NCBI RefSeq assembly: GCF_000688235.1 | Contig: NZ_JHYO01000006.1 | Coordinates: forward strand, 62,001 to 126,000 | Reading direction: 5' to 3' | Origin: Terasakiella pusilla DSM 6293 | GTDB lineage: Bacteria > Pseudomonadota > Alphaproteobacteria > Rhodospirillales > Terasakiellaceae | DNA length: 64,000 bases | Shown here: positions 1-7,745 of the stretch, one piece after another | Layout: each line of letters opens with the position of its first letter | How positions within the stretch are numbered: position 1 is the stretch's first letter | Notes under the pieces: model-generated | The model's input: only the letters and a program-made list of their open reading frames with translations | Told to the model about the DNA's origin: nothing | Databases searched by the model: none | Program-made: the position numbers and the translations under genes

Positions 1-262
1 CGTGGGCGGTGATGAGGACAACGGGTGGGGAAGACGGTTGGGTGACATGGTCCAGCAGTTCCATCCCATCCATGCCGGGCATGCGTACATCGCTCAGGAC
101 GACATGAGGTTGCAGGACGTCGAGTTGTTCAAGGGCAGCTTCTGCGCGGGAGAAAAGGTCCACATGCCAGTCTGCGGCTTCCAGCAGGTGAGAGAGGGAG
201 TCGCGCATTTCGCGGTCATCATCGATCACAACGATTTTGTTTTTGGCAAGACTATCAGGCAT
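1..262 (-). CDS. dctD: DctD-like response regulator, N-terminal part (partial)
   Basis: This is the first 87 codons of a response regulator; the rest lies beyond the left edge. The translated receiver domain shows the acidic pocket (IDDD near residue 13), a phospho-acceptor aspartate in LSDVRMPGMDG and the switch stretch VVLITAH. The start ATG at 262 lies inside the last codons of the upstream kinase gene (8-bp overlap, ATGCCTGA), so the two are translationally coupled. In the DctD family, an AAA+ sigma-54 interaction domain and an HTH follow; they are not visible here. Its partner kinase and the nearby TRAP operon suggest that it activates dicarboxylate uptake. The receiver call is certain; the DctD label rests on context. 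Confidence 0.8.
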   Translation of the reverse strand, partial: MPDSLAKNKIVVIDDDREMRDSLSHLLEAADWHVDLFSRAEAALEQLDVLQPHVVLSDVRMPGMDGMELLDHVTQPSSPPVVLITAH

Positions 263-1985
263 TTTCAGTTTCTTCCTCTAACGGGATTTCAATGATAAAG
301 ATAGCCCCTTTGGGCTCCCTGTTTTCGGCATGGATCATGCCGCCATGTTCTTTGACGATTTCTGTGGAGATGGCAAGCCCCAGTCCCATGCCTTCACCGG
401 ACGCGCGCGTGGTATAAAATGGCTCTTCCAGATCACGGATGGTGGATTGACCAATACCGGAGCCGGTATCGGTGATGCGCACGATCCCGTGGGTTTTTGT
501 GTGTGAGATCGTGACTTGTAACAAGCGTTCTTCCTCATCCAGCATGGCATCCACGGCATTGCGCATCAGGTTTGTCAGGACTTGTTCCAGACGTAATTTG
601 TTACCTCGAACGATCACCGGATGATCGGGAAGGTGGAAGCCATATTGAATGCGCCCTGCAGTCAGGTTCGGGATCAGCAGTTCTTCGCTGCCTTTCAAGA
701 CATCCTGAAGATTAACGGCTTCAAACTCCTTTGAGCCGGGACGGGAGAAAAAGCGTAGCTGCCTTGTTATATTTTCCATACGCGCCACAAGGCCGGACAT
801 CTGGCTGATTAACGTCACTTTTGGCGGTTGCTGGGAGATTTCGGCTGCTGTTAAATAATTTTTCATCGCCGCAATGGGCTGGCCCAGCTCATGGGTGACG
901 GAGACGGAAAGTTGCCCAAGGGCGGCAAGGCGGCTGGTACGTGCCAGTTCATCCTGTGTGCGTTGTAGGCGGCGTTCGGCATGTTTGCGATCTTCAATCT
1001 CAATGGCGAGCAAGCGGTTGGCTTCGCGCAGGTCCGCAGAATCTGCTTGCGATTCCCGCAAGGCTGCACCGATGCGCCGGGTCTTCTTGAATTGCCACGC
1101 CGCAAATAACAGGCTGATGATCACAATCAATGTAATTAACATGGACCACGTGCGCACCTGAATGGAACGTTCATTGGCAAAGAAGTAGAGGGTCCAGTTG
1201 CGCGTCGGCATGTCTTGTGTGACCAGCAGGTAGGGTACATTGTTGACGGTTGCTTGATATTCGTTTGTGTTGGACCAGTTGAGTTTGACCAAGGGGGTCT
1301 TGTCAAACTGACGCATGGCCTTGATTTCTGAACGGCGCTCCGCTGAAAGGTCAAACAGCACCTTATATCGCCAGTCGGGGTTGGATGACAGCAGGACAAT
1401 GCCGTCTTCATTGCTGAGCAAAACACTCTCGCCTGCCTTCATCCAGGCTTCTTCCAATCTACCTAAGTTAAGCTTCATGGCAATGACCCCGGCAATGGTA
1501 CCGTTGGGGGCATAGACGGGGGCGGAGATGAACAGGCCGGGCAGGGAGGTGGTGACCCCGATGCCATAAAACTCCCCCATTTGTCCTTGCATCGCCTGCT
1601 GGTAATAGGGGCGGAAACTGTAATTGCTGCCGACGTAGGAATTTTCCTGATCATAGTTTGAACTGGCGAGCGTGAGGCCTGTCACATCCATGAGATAGAT
1701 GGCATCCAGTTGGGAACGTTCGGCGAAGTCTTTTAAGCGCAGGTTCAGGGAATGACGGTCTTTACGCAGGGTCCCTGCAATCACATGCGCATCTTTGGAC
1801 AGCACATAGGGGAAGTAGGAAATCCGTTCGATCTCACTTTCCAGCGTACTTTTATAAAGCGCAAGGCGACCTTTTGCAGCCTGAAGTTCTTCTGCTTTAT
1901 AGTAGGAGAAGAAGGCAAGGTAAAGTGCCGTACATCCGCCGCAGATGACGAAAATGAGCAGCAAAAAGGTGCGTGAAGGTAACAC
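255..1985 (-). CDS. dctB: DctB-like sensor histidine kinase
   Basis: Membrane sensor kinase of 576 aa. There is an N-terminal membrane segment (about residues 5-27), a periplasmic double-PAS/Cache-like sensor (about 30-275), a second membrane helix (about 280-298), a coiled coil, a dimerisation/phosphoacceptor helix with His365 in SVTHELGQP, and an ATPase domain with N box (NLMRNAVDAM), G1 (DTGSGIG) and G2 (GEGMGLGLA). This layout is that of DctB, which senses C4-dicarboxylates and phosphorylates DctD. The start is a GTG with AAGG about 10 bases upstream. It lies between the TRAP operon and the regulator gene on the same strand, with a terminator separating it from dctM, so it probably has its own promoter in 1986-2060. 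Confidence 0.88.
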   Translation of the reverse strand: MLPSRTFLLLIFVICGGCTALYLAFFSYYKAEELQAAKGRLALYKSTLESEIERISYFPYVLSKDAHVIAGTLRKDRHSLNLRLKDFAERSQLDAIYLMDVTGLTLASSNYDQENSYVGSNYSFRPYYQQAMQGQMGEFYGIGVTTSLPGLFISAPVYAPNGTIAGVIAMKLNLGRLEEAWMKAGESVLLSNEDGIVLLSSNPDWRYKVLFDLSAERRSEIKAMRQFDKTPLVKLNWSNTNEYQATVNNVPYLLVTQDMPTRNWTLYFFANERSIQVRTWSMLITLIVIISLLFAAWQFKKTRRIGAALRESQADSADLREANRLLAIEIEDRKHAERRLQRTQDELARTSRLAALGQLSVSVTHELGQPIAAMKNYLTAAEISQQPPKVTLISQMSGLVARMENITRQLRFFSRPGSKEFEAVNLQDVLKGSEELLIPNLTAGRIQYGFHLPDHPVIVRGNKLRLEQVLTNLMRNAVDAMLDEEERLLQVTISHTKTHGIVRITDTGSGIGQSTIRDLEEPFYTTRASGEGMGLGLAISTEIVKEHGGMIHAENREPKGAIFIIEIPLEEETENA

Positions 1986-2056
1986 TTGTTCAAAACCTTG
2001 CGTGAGCCAAAAACAGAAAACTGCTTCTTTTTAGCGCAACTGCACAAAGTTTCAAA

Positions 2057-2090
2057 ATAAAACACCCGCTTCTTGTTTGAAGCGGGTGTC
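2057..2090 (-). terminator. Rho-independent terminator after dctM
   Basis: An 11-bp perfect stem (2062-2072 with 2079-2089, GC-rich) has a 6-base loop. Read on the minus strand, a T-rich stretch (TTTTATTTT) follows it. It sits 15 bases past the dctM stop and ends the TRAP operon before dctB. Confidence 0.85.
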
Positions 2091-2104
2091 TTGGGGGGAG
2101 TGGA

Positions 2105-3364
2105 TTATTGCGGCCAAAGGGCAGTTTGGGGGATGAAGGTAACGATCATCAAGGTCACAAACATCGCAAGGATAAACCATTTGCAGTATCGCATAACGTG
2201 GTCAATCCGCAGCCCTGTTGTTGAGCAGACGGTCAGCAGAACCGAGGCTACAGGCGGTGTTTGTTGTCCGATCCCAAGGTTCAAACAAACGATGACGCCA
2301 AAGTGTATCGGATCAATTCCGATCTGTGTCGCAATCGGCAGCAGGATCGGTACAACCACGATAATGGCGGCTGACGCATGCAAAAACATCCCGAGAAAGA
2401 GAAGGAACAGGTTGATCAGCAAGGTCAGGATAATCGGATCATCTGAAATGCTAAGCAGGCCAGTTGCCACTTTTTGTGGGATTTGTTCGTTTGCGAGAAA
2501 CTGTCCAAGGACGGCAGATCCGGCGATGATCATCATAACAACAGAAGTTTGACGAACCGTTGTGGAAAACAGGCCATAAACTTTCTTTGCGCTGAGGTCT
2601 CTTTGTAAGATCACACCAAAGACAAAGGCCGCGAGTGCGCCAACGGCTGCCGCTTCTGTCGGGGTTACCAGACCAGCCAACAAGCCGCCAACAACCACGA
2701 TCGGGATCAGCAAGGGAATAGCAGCGCCTTTTAGGGCGTGACCAAGACGCGGCACATCAAATTTTTGATCGACCGGATGGCCTTCCTTACGTGCGAATAT
2801 ATAGCTGGTGACCATAAAAGCCCCACCCAGCAAAATGCCCGGTACAATCCCGGCAAGGAACAGGTCTTTAATCGAGGTGTTTGTCGTCACCCCATAAAGT
2901 ACCATCGGGATGGATGGCGGGATAATGATCCCCAGTGTGGCGCTGGTTGCTGTGATGGCGGCAGCAAAGGTTTTCGGGTAGCCCTTTTTTTCCATGTTAG
3001 GGACGAAAATCTTGCTCATCACCGCAGCGTCCGCAACGGCAGAGCCGGACATTTCCGCCATGAACATGGAGGTCACGACGTTGACGTGGCTCAGCCCGCC
3101 TCTGATCCAGCCGACAAGGGCGGAGGCCAGGTTGATGATCCTTTCAGAGATGGAGGTTGCCCCCATCAATTCCCCCATCAGGATGAAGAACGGGATCGCC
3201 AGAAGAACGACAGAGTTGGTGCCGGAAAACATTTGAATAGGCACCATGATCAGGTCGATCCCCTGAATAGCCATGGCGATAGCCGCAGAGATCATCAGGG
3301 CAAAACCAACAGGGAAACCCAAAAAGATCAAGCCGAACAGTAGGCCGAGTACAACCCAGATCAT
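2105..3364 (-). CDS. dctM: TRAP transporter large permease DctM
   Basis: A 419-residue integral membrane protein with many hydrophobic helices over its whole length. It matches the DctM/SiaM large subunit of TRAP transporters in size and in its glycine-rich core (for example GLLFGLIFLGFPVG at the N-terminus and PPSIPMVLYG mid-protein). It forms the ion-coupled translocation channel, normally Na+-driven, of a secondary uptake system that receives substrate from the periplasmic DctP protein. Its start overlaps the dctQ stop by 4 bp, so the two membrane subunits are coupled. It is the last gene of the gntR-dctP-dctQ-dctM operon. The substrate cannot be read from the permease. Confidence 0.95.
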   Translation of the reverse strand: MIWVVLGLLFGLIFLGFPVGFALMISAAIAMAIQGIDLIMVPIQMFSGTNSVVLLAIPFFILMGELMGATSISERIINLASALVGWIRGGLSHVNVVTSMFMAEMSGSAVADAAVMSKIFVPNMEKKGYPKTFAAAITATSATLGIIIPPSIPMVLYGVTTNTSIKDLFLAGIVPGILLGGAFMVTSYIFARKEGHPVDQKFDVPRLGHALKGAAIPLLIPIVVVGGLLAGLVTPTEAAAVGALAAFVFGVILQRDLSAKKVYGLFSTTVRQTSVVMMIIAGSAVLGQFLANEQIPQKVATGLLSISDDPIILTLLINLFLLFLGMFLHASAAIIVVVPILLPIATQIGIDPIHFGVIVCLNLGIGQQTPPVASVLLTVCSTTGLRIDHVMRYCKWFILAMFVTLMIVTFIPQTALWPQ

Positions 3365-3909
3365 TCTGTTTCCTCCTGTGATGTACGGCCCAAAATGTCG
3401 AGGATGAGCGCGAAAATGAGTAGAACGGACGCAATGGGCAGGATCGCCATGAACCAGCCTTGCGCGATTTCTGCTGTTTCAATCTCCGTGCTGCCATCAA
3501 TGATGATCATGCGAACGGATTGATAAAAGAGGAGCGCCAAAAAGGTGATGATGCTGAGGTCTGTCAGCGCGGTGACGGCTTTGCCAACGTTAGCCGGCAA
3601 ATGTTCAACAATCAGTTCAAACGCGATATGGCCGCCTTTTCGATAGGCTAGGTAAGCCCCCAAAAAGGAAATCCAGACCAAAAGCAAGCCCGGTACTTCG
3701 TCGGCAGTGGCACTAAACGGTGCCAATATGCCATCGGCAAAGTCAAAGATGCTTTGGAAGATGTCTGATGTGGTCCCCGCGTCACGCAGCCAGCCCAGAA
3801 CAACGTAGCGATTGAACACATTGACGAGGATCATAAGGGTTGAGGCCGCCAATGTCAGGGCGGCCACAGCCTTTACAGTCTGATCTATGAGCCAGATTGC
3901 GGTTTTCAT
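3361..3909 (-). CDS. dctQ: TRAP transporter small permease DctQ
   Basis: A 182-residue membrane protein with four predicted hydrophobic helices (about residues 15-35, 75-95, 120-140 and 150-172). This is the size and layout of the DctQ small subunit, which binds and supports DctM in the inner membrane. It overlaps dctP by 4 bp upstream and dctM by 4 bp downstream, so all three transporter genes are coupled in the usual P-Q-M order. The stretch between helices 1 and 2 (about residues 38-70) is somewhat long, which is common in this poorly conserved family. Confidence 0.9.
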   Translation of the reverse strand: MKTAIWLIDQTVKAVAALTLAASTLMILVNVFNRYVVLGWLRDAGTTSDIFQSIFDFADGILAPFSATADEVPGLLLVWISFLGAYLAYRKGGHIAFELIVEHLPANVGKAVTALTDLSIITFLALLFYQSVRMIIIDGSTEIETAEIAQGWFMAILPIASVLLIFALILDILGRTSQEETE

Positions 3910-4880
3910 TTTACGTCTTCAACCAGCTTCAGCCAGTCGTCGCCCTGACTTTTGATGTAATCATCATAAGAAGAACGTGTCGCTTCTTGGAAAGCGTTCA
4001 GGTCTACATCGTTGATTTCAACAAACTGCTTCATGTCCTGAAAGTATTTTGCTTCCAGTTCGGCTGCGCCATCATAGGCTTTCTGGGTGATTTCTTGACC
4101 GACTTCAGCAAAAACTTTTTTCTGCTCATCCGTTAAAGAGTTCCAGAAAGCAGTGGAAGAAATCAGGAAGCTAGGTGTGTAAACGTGGCTGGTCAGGCTG
4201 AGGAATTTTGCAGCTTCATACTGTTTTTGTTCATAGAAGCCATATGTCGCCGCTTCCGCCCCATCAACTACGCCTGTTTGCAGGGCGGTGAATGTTTCTG
4301 TCCACGCGACTTTCTGCGGTGTTGCGCCCATATGTTGGAAGACGTTTTGGCGGAATTTACCGCCGGAAACACGGATTTTCAACCCTTTAAAATCTTCTGG
4401 GTTTGAAACTGCGCGGACTTTGTTGAGCACATGGCGGAAGCCGTTTTCGTAGATACCCAAAACAACGACGTTCGCTTTTTCTTCAACGTGGGCTTTTACT
4501 TGTTGACCCAACGGGCCGGACATGGCGCGTTGAACATGTTCGCGGTCGGTAAATAGCCACGGCAAGTCAAACAGGCCGAGCTTTTTGTCGAGTTTCATCA
4601 CGCCGGAGGCGACGTTGATCATTTCGATGGAACCGGCTTTAACGTTTGTGACCAGTGCTTTTTCTTTGCCCAATTGGCCGCCCGGGTAAAGTTTAAATTC
4701 AAATTGGCCGGGTAGACGTTTTTCGATTTCTTCAGCAAACATAGTGGATTGTTGGTGCAGCGGCGACAGCGCCGATACATGGCTTGCAATACGCACTTCA
4801 CGTGGTTCTGCCTCTGCAACCGTTGCGCTGAAGAAAGTAGAAGTCGCAAGTAAGGTTGCGAGGGTGATTTTTTTTAACAT
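3906..4880 (-). CDS. dctP: TRAP transporter substrate-binding protein DctP
   Basis: A periplasmic solute receptor of 324 aa with a Sec signal peptide (cleavage probably after AEAE, about residue 24). The mature part carries the family hallmarks, including the KIRVSGGK segment with the arginine that in DctP proteins salt-bridges the substrate carboxylate, and the VDGAEA stretch. It delivers an organic acid to DctQM. A good ribosome site (AGGGAG) precedes the ATG. It lies 23 bp downstream of the gntR gene. The ligand is probably a carboxylate; the neighbouring amidohydrolase hints at a ring-cleavage or lactone-type acid, but this is inference. Confidence 0.93.
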   Translation of the reverse strand: MLKKITLATLLATSTFFSATVAEAEPREVRIASHVSALSPLHQQSTMFAEEIEKRLPGQFEFKLYPGGQLGKEKALVTNVKAGSIEMINVASGVMKLDKKLGLFDLPWLFTDREHVQRAMSGPLGQQVKAHVEEKANVVVLGIYENGFRHVLNKVRAVSNPEDFKGLKIRVSGGKFRQNVFQHMGATPQKVAWTETFTALQTGVVDGAEAATYGFYEQKQYEAAKFLSLTSHVYTPSFLISSTAFWNSLTDEQKKVFAEVGQEITQKAYDGAAELEAKYFQDMKQFVEINDVDLNAFQEATRSSYDDYIKSQGDDWLKLVEDVK

Positions 4881-4903
4881 AGGTTTTAGGCTCCCTGTGG
4901 GTT

Positions 4904-5647
4904 TTATGTAATATTTACTTGATATTTAAAGCGATCTGCTCGTCCTCTGGAGCGACGCCATTCAATCGGCAGGTCGTCATATCCTAGGGCCACGCGTTCG
5001 ATCACAATGACGGGCGTGTTGGGGACCACACGCAAGATGCGCTCATAGGCGGCATCGGCTATTTCGACGGATAGTTCTTCGGTTGCGCGCGCAATGACTT
5101 GATCATATTCCGTGTCATAGATGGGATAGAGCAAAGGCCCGATCTCACTCTCAGGCTTGGTTTCAAAGCCTTTGAAGCGGGTGGCATCCAAGAAAATTTC
5201 TTCTGCCAAGACAGGCTCGTTATCAATGAGACGCAGACGGGACATGGCGATAACGGGCGTGCCTTCGTCGATCTTGAGGGCGTTTGCAACTTCAGTGCAG
5301 GCGGGCACGATTTCACGCTTGAGGATACGGCTTTCGGGGATACGCTGCTGGCCCCCTTTGCCTGTAAATCTGAAAAAGCGAAAGAGTGACGAATCAAAGG
5401 AGGCTTTGCGCACAAAGGTGCCAGCGCCATGTTTACGTTCCAGCAATCCTTGGTCCACCAGATGGGTGATGGCCTGACGGGTGGTGCCGTGCGCAACATT
5501 ATACAGCTTCGCTAACTCGCTTTCTGAGGGGATGCGATCGCCGGGGTGCCATTTCTTGTCGATGATTTCAGCCTTCAAGACTTCTGCAAGGCGCAGATAT
5601 CTTGGCATTCTATCGTCACCGGGAATGTTTATGTTTTTCACATTCAA
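4904..5647 (-). CDS. GntR family (HutC/UTRA type) transcriptional regulator
   Basis: A 247-residue regulator with an N-terminal winged helix (about residues 15-85, containing PSESELAKLY and AHGTTRQAI, then the wing KHGAGTFV) and a C-terminal UTRA ligand-binding domain (about 100-240) of the HutC type. I choose the TTG start at 5647 because AAGGAGG lies 7 bases before it; the longer frame back to 5704 would run through the likely operator. It heads the TRAP operon and faces the amidohydrolase gene, so it probably represses both sides and its own gene, with the transported acid or a product as inducer. Confidence 0.88.
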   Translation of the reverse strand: MNVKNINIPGDDRMPRYLRLAEVLKAEIIDKKWHPGDRIPSESELAKLYNVAHGTTRQAITHLVDQGLLERKHGAGTFVRKASFDSSLFRFFRFTGKGGQQRIPESRILKREIVPACTEVANALKIDEGTPVIAMSRLRLIDNEPVLAEEIFLDATRFKGFETKPESEIGPLLYPIYDTEYDQVIARATEELSVEIADAAYERILRVVPNTPVIVIERVALGYDDLPIEWRRSRGRADRFKYQVNIT

Positions 5648-5669
5648 CGTTAAACCTCCTTGATTTGTT

Positions 5670-5693
5670 AGTCTTATAGTCTTATATAAGAGT
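5670..5693. promoter_or_regulatory. Candidate GntR operator
   Basis: A perfect 12-bp palindrome TCTTATATAAGA (5680-5691) is extended by a further matching pair to 5678-5693. An AGTCTTAT octamer is directly repeated just before it (5670-5677 and 5678-5685). It lies between the start of the gntR gene and the divergent amidohydrolase, where an autoregulating HutC-type repressor would bind. The assignment is by position and symmetry only. Confidence 0.5.
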
Positions 5694-5749
5694 ATATGAG
5701 TCAAGAGCGTTTCTTGGCATTTTTGGTCAGCACAACGTTGGATAGGAAA

Positions 5750-6583
5750 ATGAACGTTAAGATTCAGGATGATAAGAAAGACAAGATTTTAAATTTGGAT
5801 GCCCATGCGCATGTCTATACCCATGATGTGCCGATGAAGGGGGACCGTTTGTATTCCCCCAAAGAAGAGGCGGTGCCGGAAACCTATTTTTCCTATCTCA
5901 AAGACAGCGCATTAGACGGGGCGTTGTTGGTCCAACCAAGTTTCTTTGGAACGGACAATTCCTACATGCTGGATGTGATGACAAAGGCGAAAGAAACGCA
6001 AGGTGCACCAACCTTTTATGGGGTGGTTGTCGTTGATCCGGATATCAGCATGGATGAAATGCGCGCTATGAAGGCTCAAGGGGTGATCGGCGTGCGCTTG
6101 AACTTGGTAGAACGTCCTTTGCCAGAGTTTTCGCAACCTCTATGGCAGTCGTTTTTGGCGGCCTTTCTGGAGCTGAACTGGCATCTGGAAGTCTATATTG
6201 AAGCGGCCCGTCTGCCTGAGTTTGCACAAATGGTCCCCTTTGCCGGTAATCTGGTGGTGGATCATTTCAGTTTGCCAACATCACCAGAACAGTTGTCCGA
6301 GAATTTGCAACAGCTTTTGGCGTTGGAGAAGTTCACCGATATTTTTGTCAAACTGTCCGGTGCCTATCGTGTCTTCTCTCAAGATAGCTTTGACGAAAGT
6401 GCGGAAAAATGCACCGCTTACGCTGGCCAACTGGTGGAATTGTTGGGCCGCGATAACTTACTTTGGGGCAGTGACTGGCCGTGGACACGCAACGACACAG
6501 GGCAATCCTACAGCGACTGTGTGCGTTGGGGCAAAGTATGGTTGGGGGAAGGGTTCGCCCGCTTCCCCCAAAAACTTCTCTGA
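5750..6583 (+). CDS. Amidohydrolase family 2 protein (2-pyrone-4,6-dicarboxylate hydrolase-like)
   Basis: A TIM-barrel metal hydrolase of about 277 aa. The N-terminus has the metal-binding HxH in LDAHAHVY, and the C-terminus has LLWGSDWPW with the conserved aspartate. Length and motifs match the LigI/PMDC hydrolase branch of amidohydrolase family 2, which opens cyclic lactone acids or related ring compounds. I use the ATG at 5750; an in-frame ATG at 5696 would add 18 residues with no family counterpart and would overlap the likely operator. It is transcribed away from the gntR-TRAP operon, so it probably acts on the imported acid. The exact substrate is unknown. Confidence 0.8.
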   Translation: MNVKIQDDKKDKILNLDAHAHVYTHDVPMKGDRLYSPKEEAVPETYFSYLKDSALDGALLVQPSFFGTDNSYMLDVMTKAKETQGAPTFYGVVVVDPDISMDEMRAMKAQGVIGVRLNLVERPLPEFSQPLWQSFLAAFLELNWHLEVYIEAARLPEFAQMVPFAGNLVVDHFSLPTSPEQLSENLQQLLALEKFTDIFVKLSGAYRVFSQDSFDESAEKCTAYAGQLVELLGRDNLLWGSDWPWTRNDTGQSYSDCVRWGKVWLGEGFARFPQKLL

Positions 6584-6585
6584 TT

Positions 6586-7701
6586 TTAGGCTAAGGGGTC
6601 GGTCTGATACAGGCTGACCTTGATGCCCCCATGGTCGAAACGCGTCGGATTTTCCACAAAGGGAAGTCCGGTTGCTTTTGCGAGTTTGTCCGTATTGGTG
6701 ACAATGCCGACCCGCCAACCACTAAATTCACGCATCAAAACCGTCCCGAGGGATTTATAGAGCGCGCTTAGTTTTTTTACATCCCCAAGGCGCACACCAT
6801 ATGGCGGGTTGATGATGACAAGGCCTGCAGGACCATCGGGTCTTTTGAGGGTACTAATCGGTGCGTGGGTGAAGGTACATTGATCGCCAAGGTTTGCGCG
6901 CTGCGCATTTGCTTGGCTGCGTTCAATCGCGCCTTTATCACGATCAAATCCGTAGAAGTGTGCAGCCGGCGATATACGGGTGTCCTTAGACTTCATTTTT
7001 TCCCAGAGTTCGGGATCAAAATTCATGAGCTTTTCAAAGGCAAAGCTGCGGCTGCGCCCCGGCTTTTGGCAGGTGGCGATGTCGGCGGCTTCCAAAACAA
7101 ATGTGCCGGACCCGCACATGGGGTCAAGGACAGGTTCTGTGCCGTCATAGCCACATTGGCGCAGGATCAGGGCGGCGAGGGTTTCGCGTAGGGGGGCTTT
7201 GTTCAACGCTTCTTTATGCCCGCGTTTGTGAAGGCCATCGCCCGATATATCAATGCTGATGGTGCAACGGTCTTCAAACAGACGGGCTTTGATGGTGATA
7301 TCGCCCTCGTCATCCAGACGACAGCCCGCGGCACGAGTGATTGCCCTGCCGATCCGTTCTGCGGCGGCTTTTTGATGGTAAATTTTGGATTTTGTGCAGC
7401 TTGCCTCTAGGCGCACAGATACCTGATCATTCAGCAACTCTGACCATGGGAGTTCGCTTGCGCGTTTTTCCAGTTGGGACAAATGGGTGACTTTGAAGAT
7501 GCCTAAGCGCACGAGCACTTTACTGGCCCCGCGCAGGTCAAGGTTGGCACGCCACGCAACGGACCAGCCGCCCCATATGGTGACGCCGCCGTGGCTGGCT
7601 TTGGGCTTTTTAAAGCCTTTCTCGATTGTCTCCGCACGCAAGACCTGTTCAAAGCCGGGGGCGCAGACGAGGAAAATTTCTAGATCAGTTTCAGGTTTCA
7701 T
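6586..7701 (-). CDS. THUMP domain RNA methyltransferase (RlmL/YpsC-like)
   Basis: A 371-residue class I SAM-dependent RNA methyltransferase. The N-terminal part (about 1-160) carries a THUMP-type RNA-binding region. The C-terminal Rossmann domain shows LDPMCGSGTF (SAM binding) and the NPPYG catalytic motif of N2-guanine methylases. It is half the length of E. coli RlmKL, so it corresponds to the RlmL half or to Bacillus YpsC, which methylate 23S rRNA. The start is placed at the ATG at 7701, where the family similarity begins; longer in-frame starts run into the upstream gene. It is 44 bp downstream of the Amt-GGDEF gene on the same strand and converges with the amidohydrolase gene. Confidence 0.88.
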   Translation of the reverse strand: MKPETDLEIFLVCAPGFEQVLRAETIEKGFKKPKASHGGVTIWGGWSVAWRANLDLRGASKVLVRLGIFKVTHLSQLEKRASELPWSELLNDQVSVRLEASCTKSKIYHQKAAAERIGRAITRAAGCRLDDEGDITIKARLFEDRCTISIDISGDGLHKRGHKEALNKAPLRETLAALILRQCGYDGTEPVLDPMCGSGTFVLEAADIATCQKPGRSRSFAFEKLMNFDPELWEKMKSKDTRISPAAHFYGFDRDKGAIERSQANAQRANLGDQCTFTHAPISTLKRPDGPAGLVIINPPYGVRLGDVKKLSALYKSLGTVLMREFSGWRVGIVTNTDKLAKATGLPFVENPTRFDHGGIKVSLYQTDPLA

Positions 7702-7745
7702 GGGGCATATGTATCCCGATTGCATGGAAAGGTCGATAGCAATAA

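Noticed and set aside
5696-5749. Extended N-terminus of the amidohydrolase from ATG 5696
   Set aside because: It would add 18 residues unlike the family and lies on the divergent operator/promoter. ATG 5750 is preferred.
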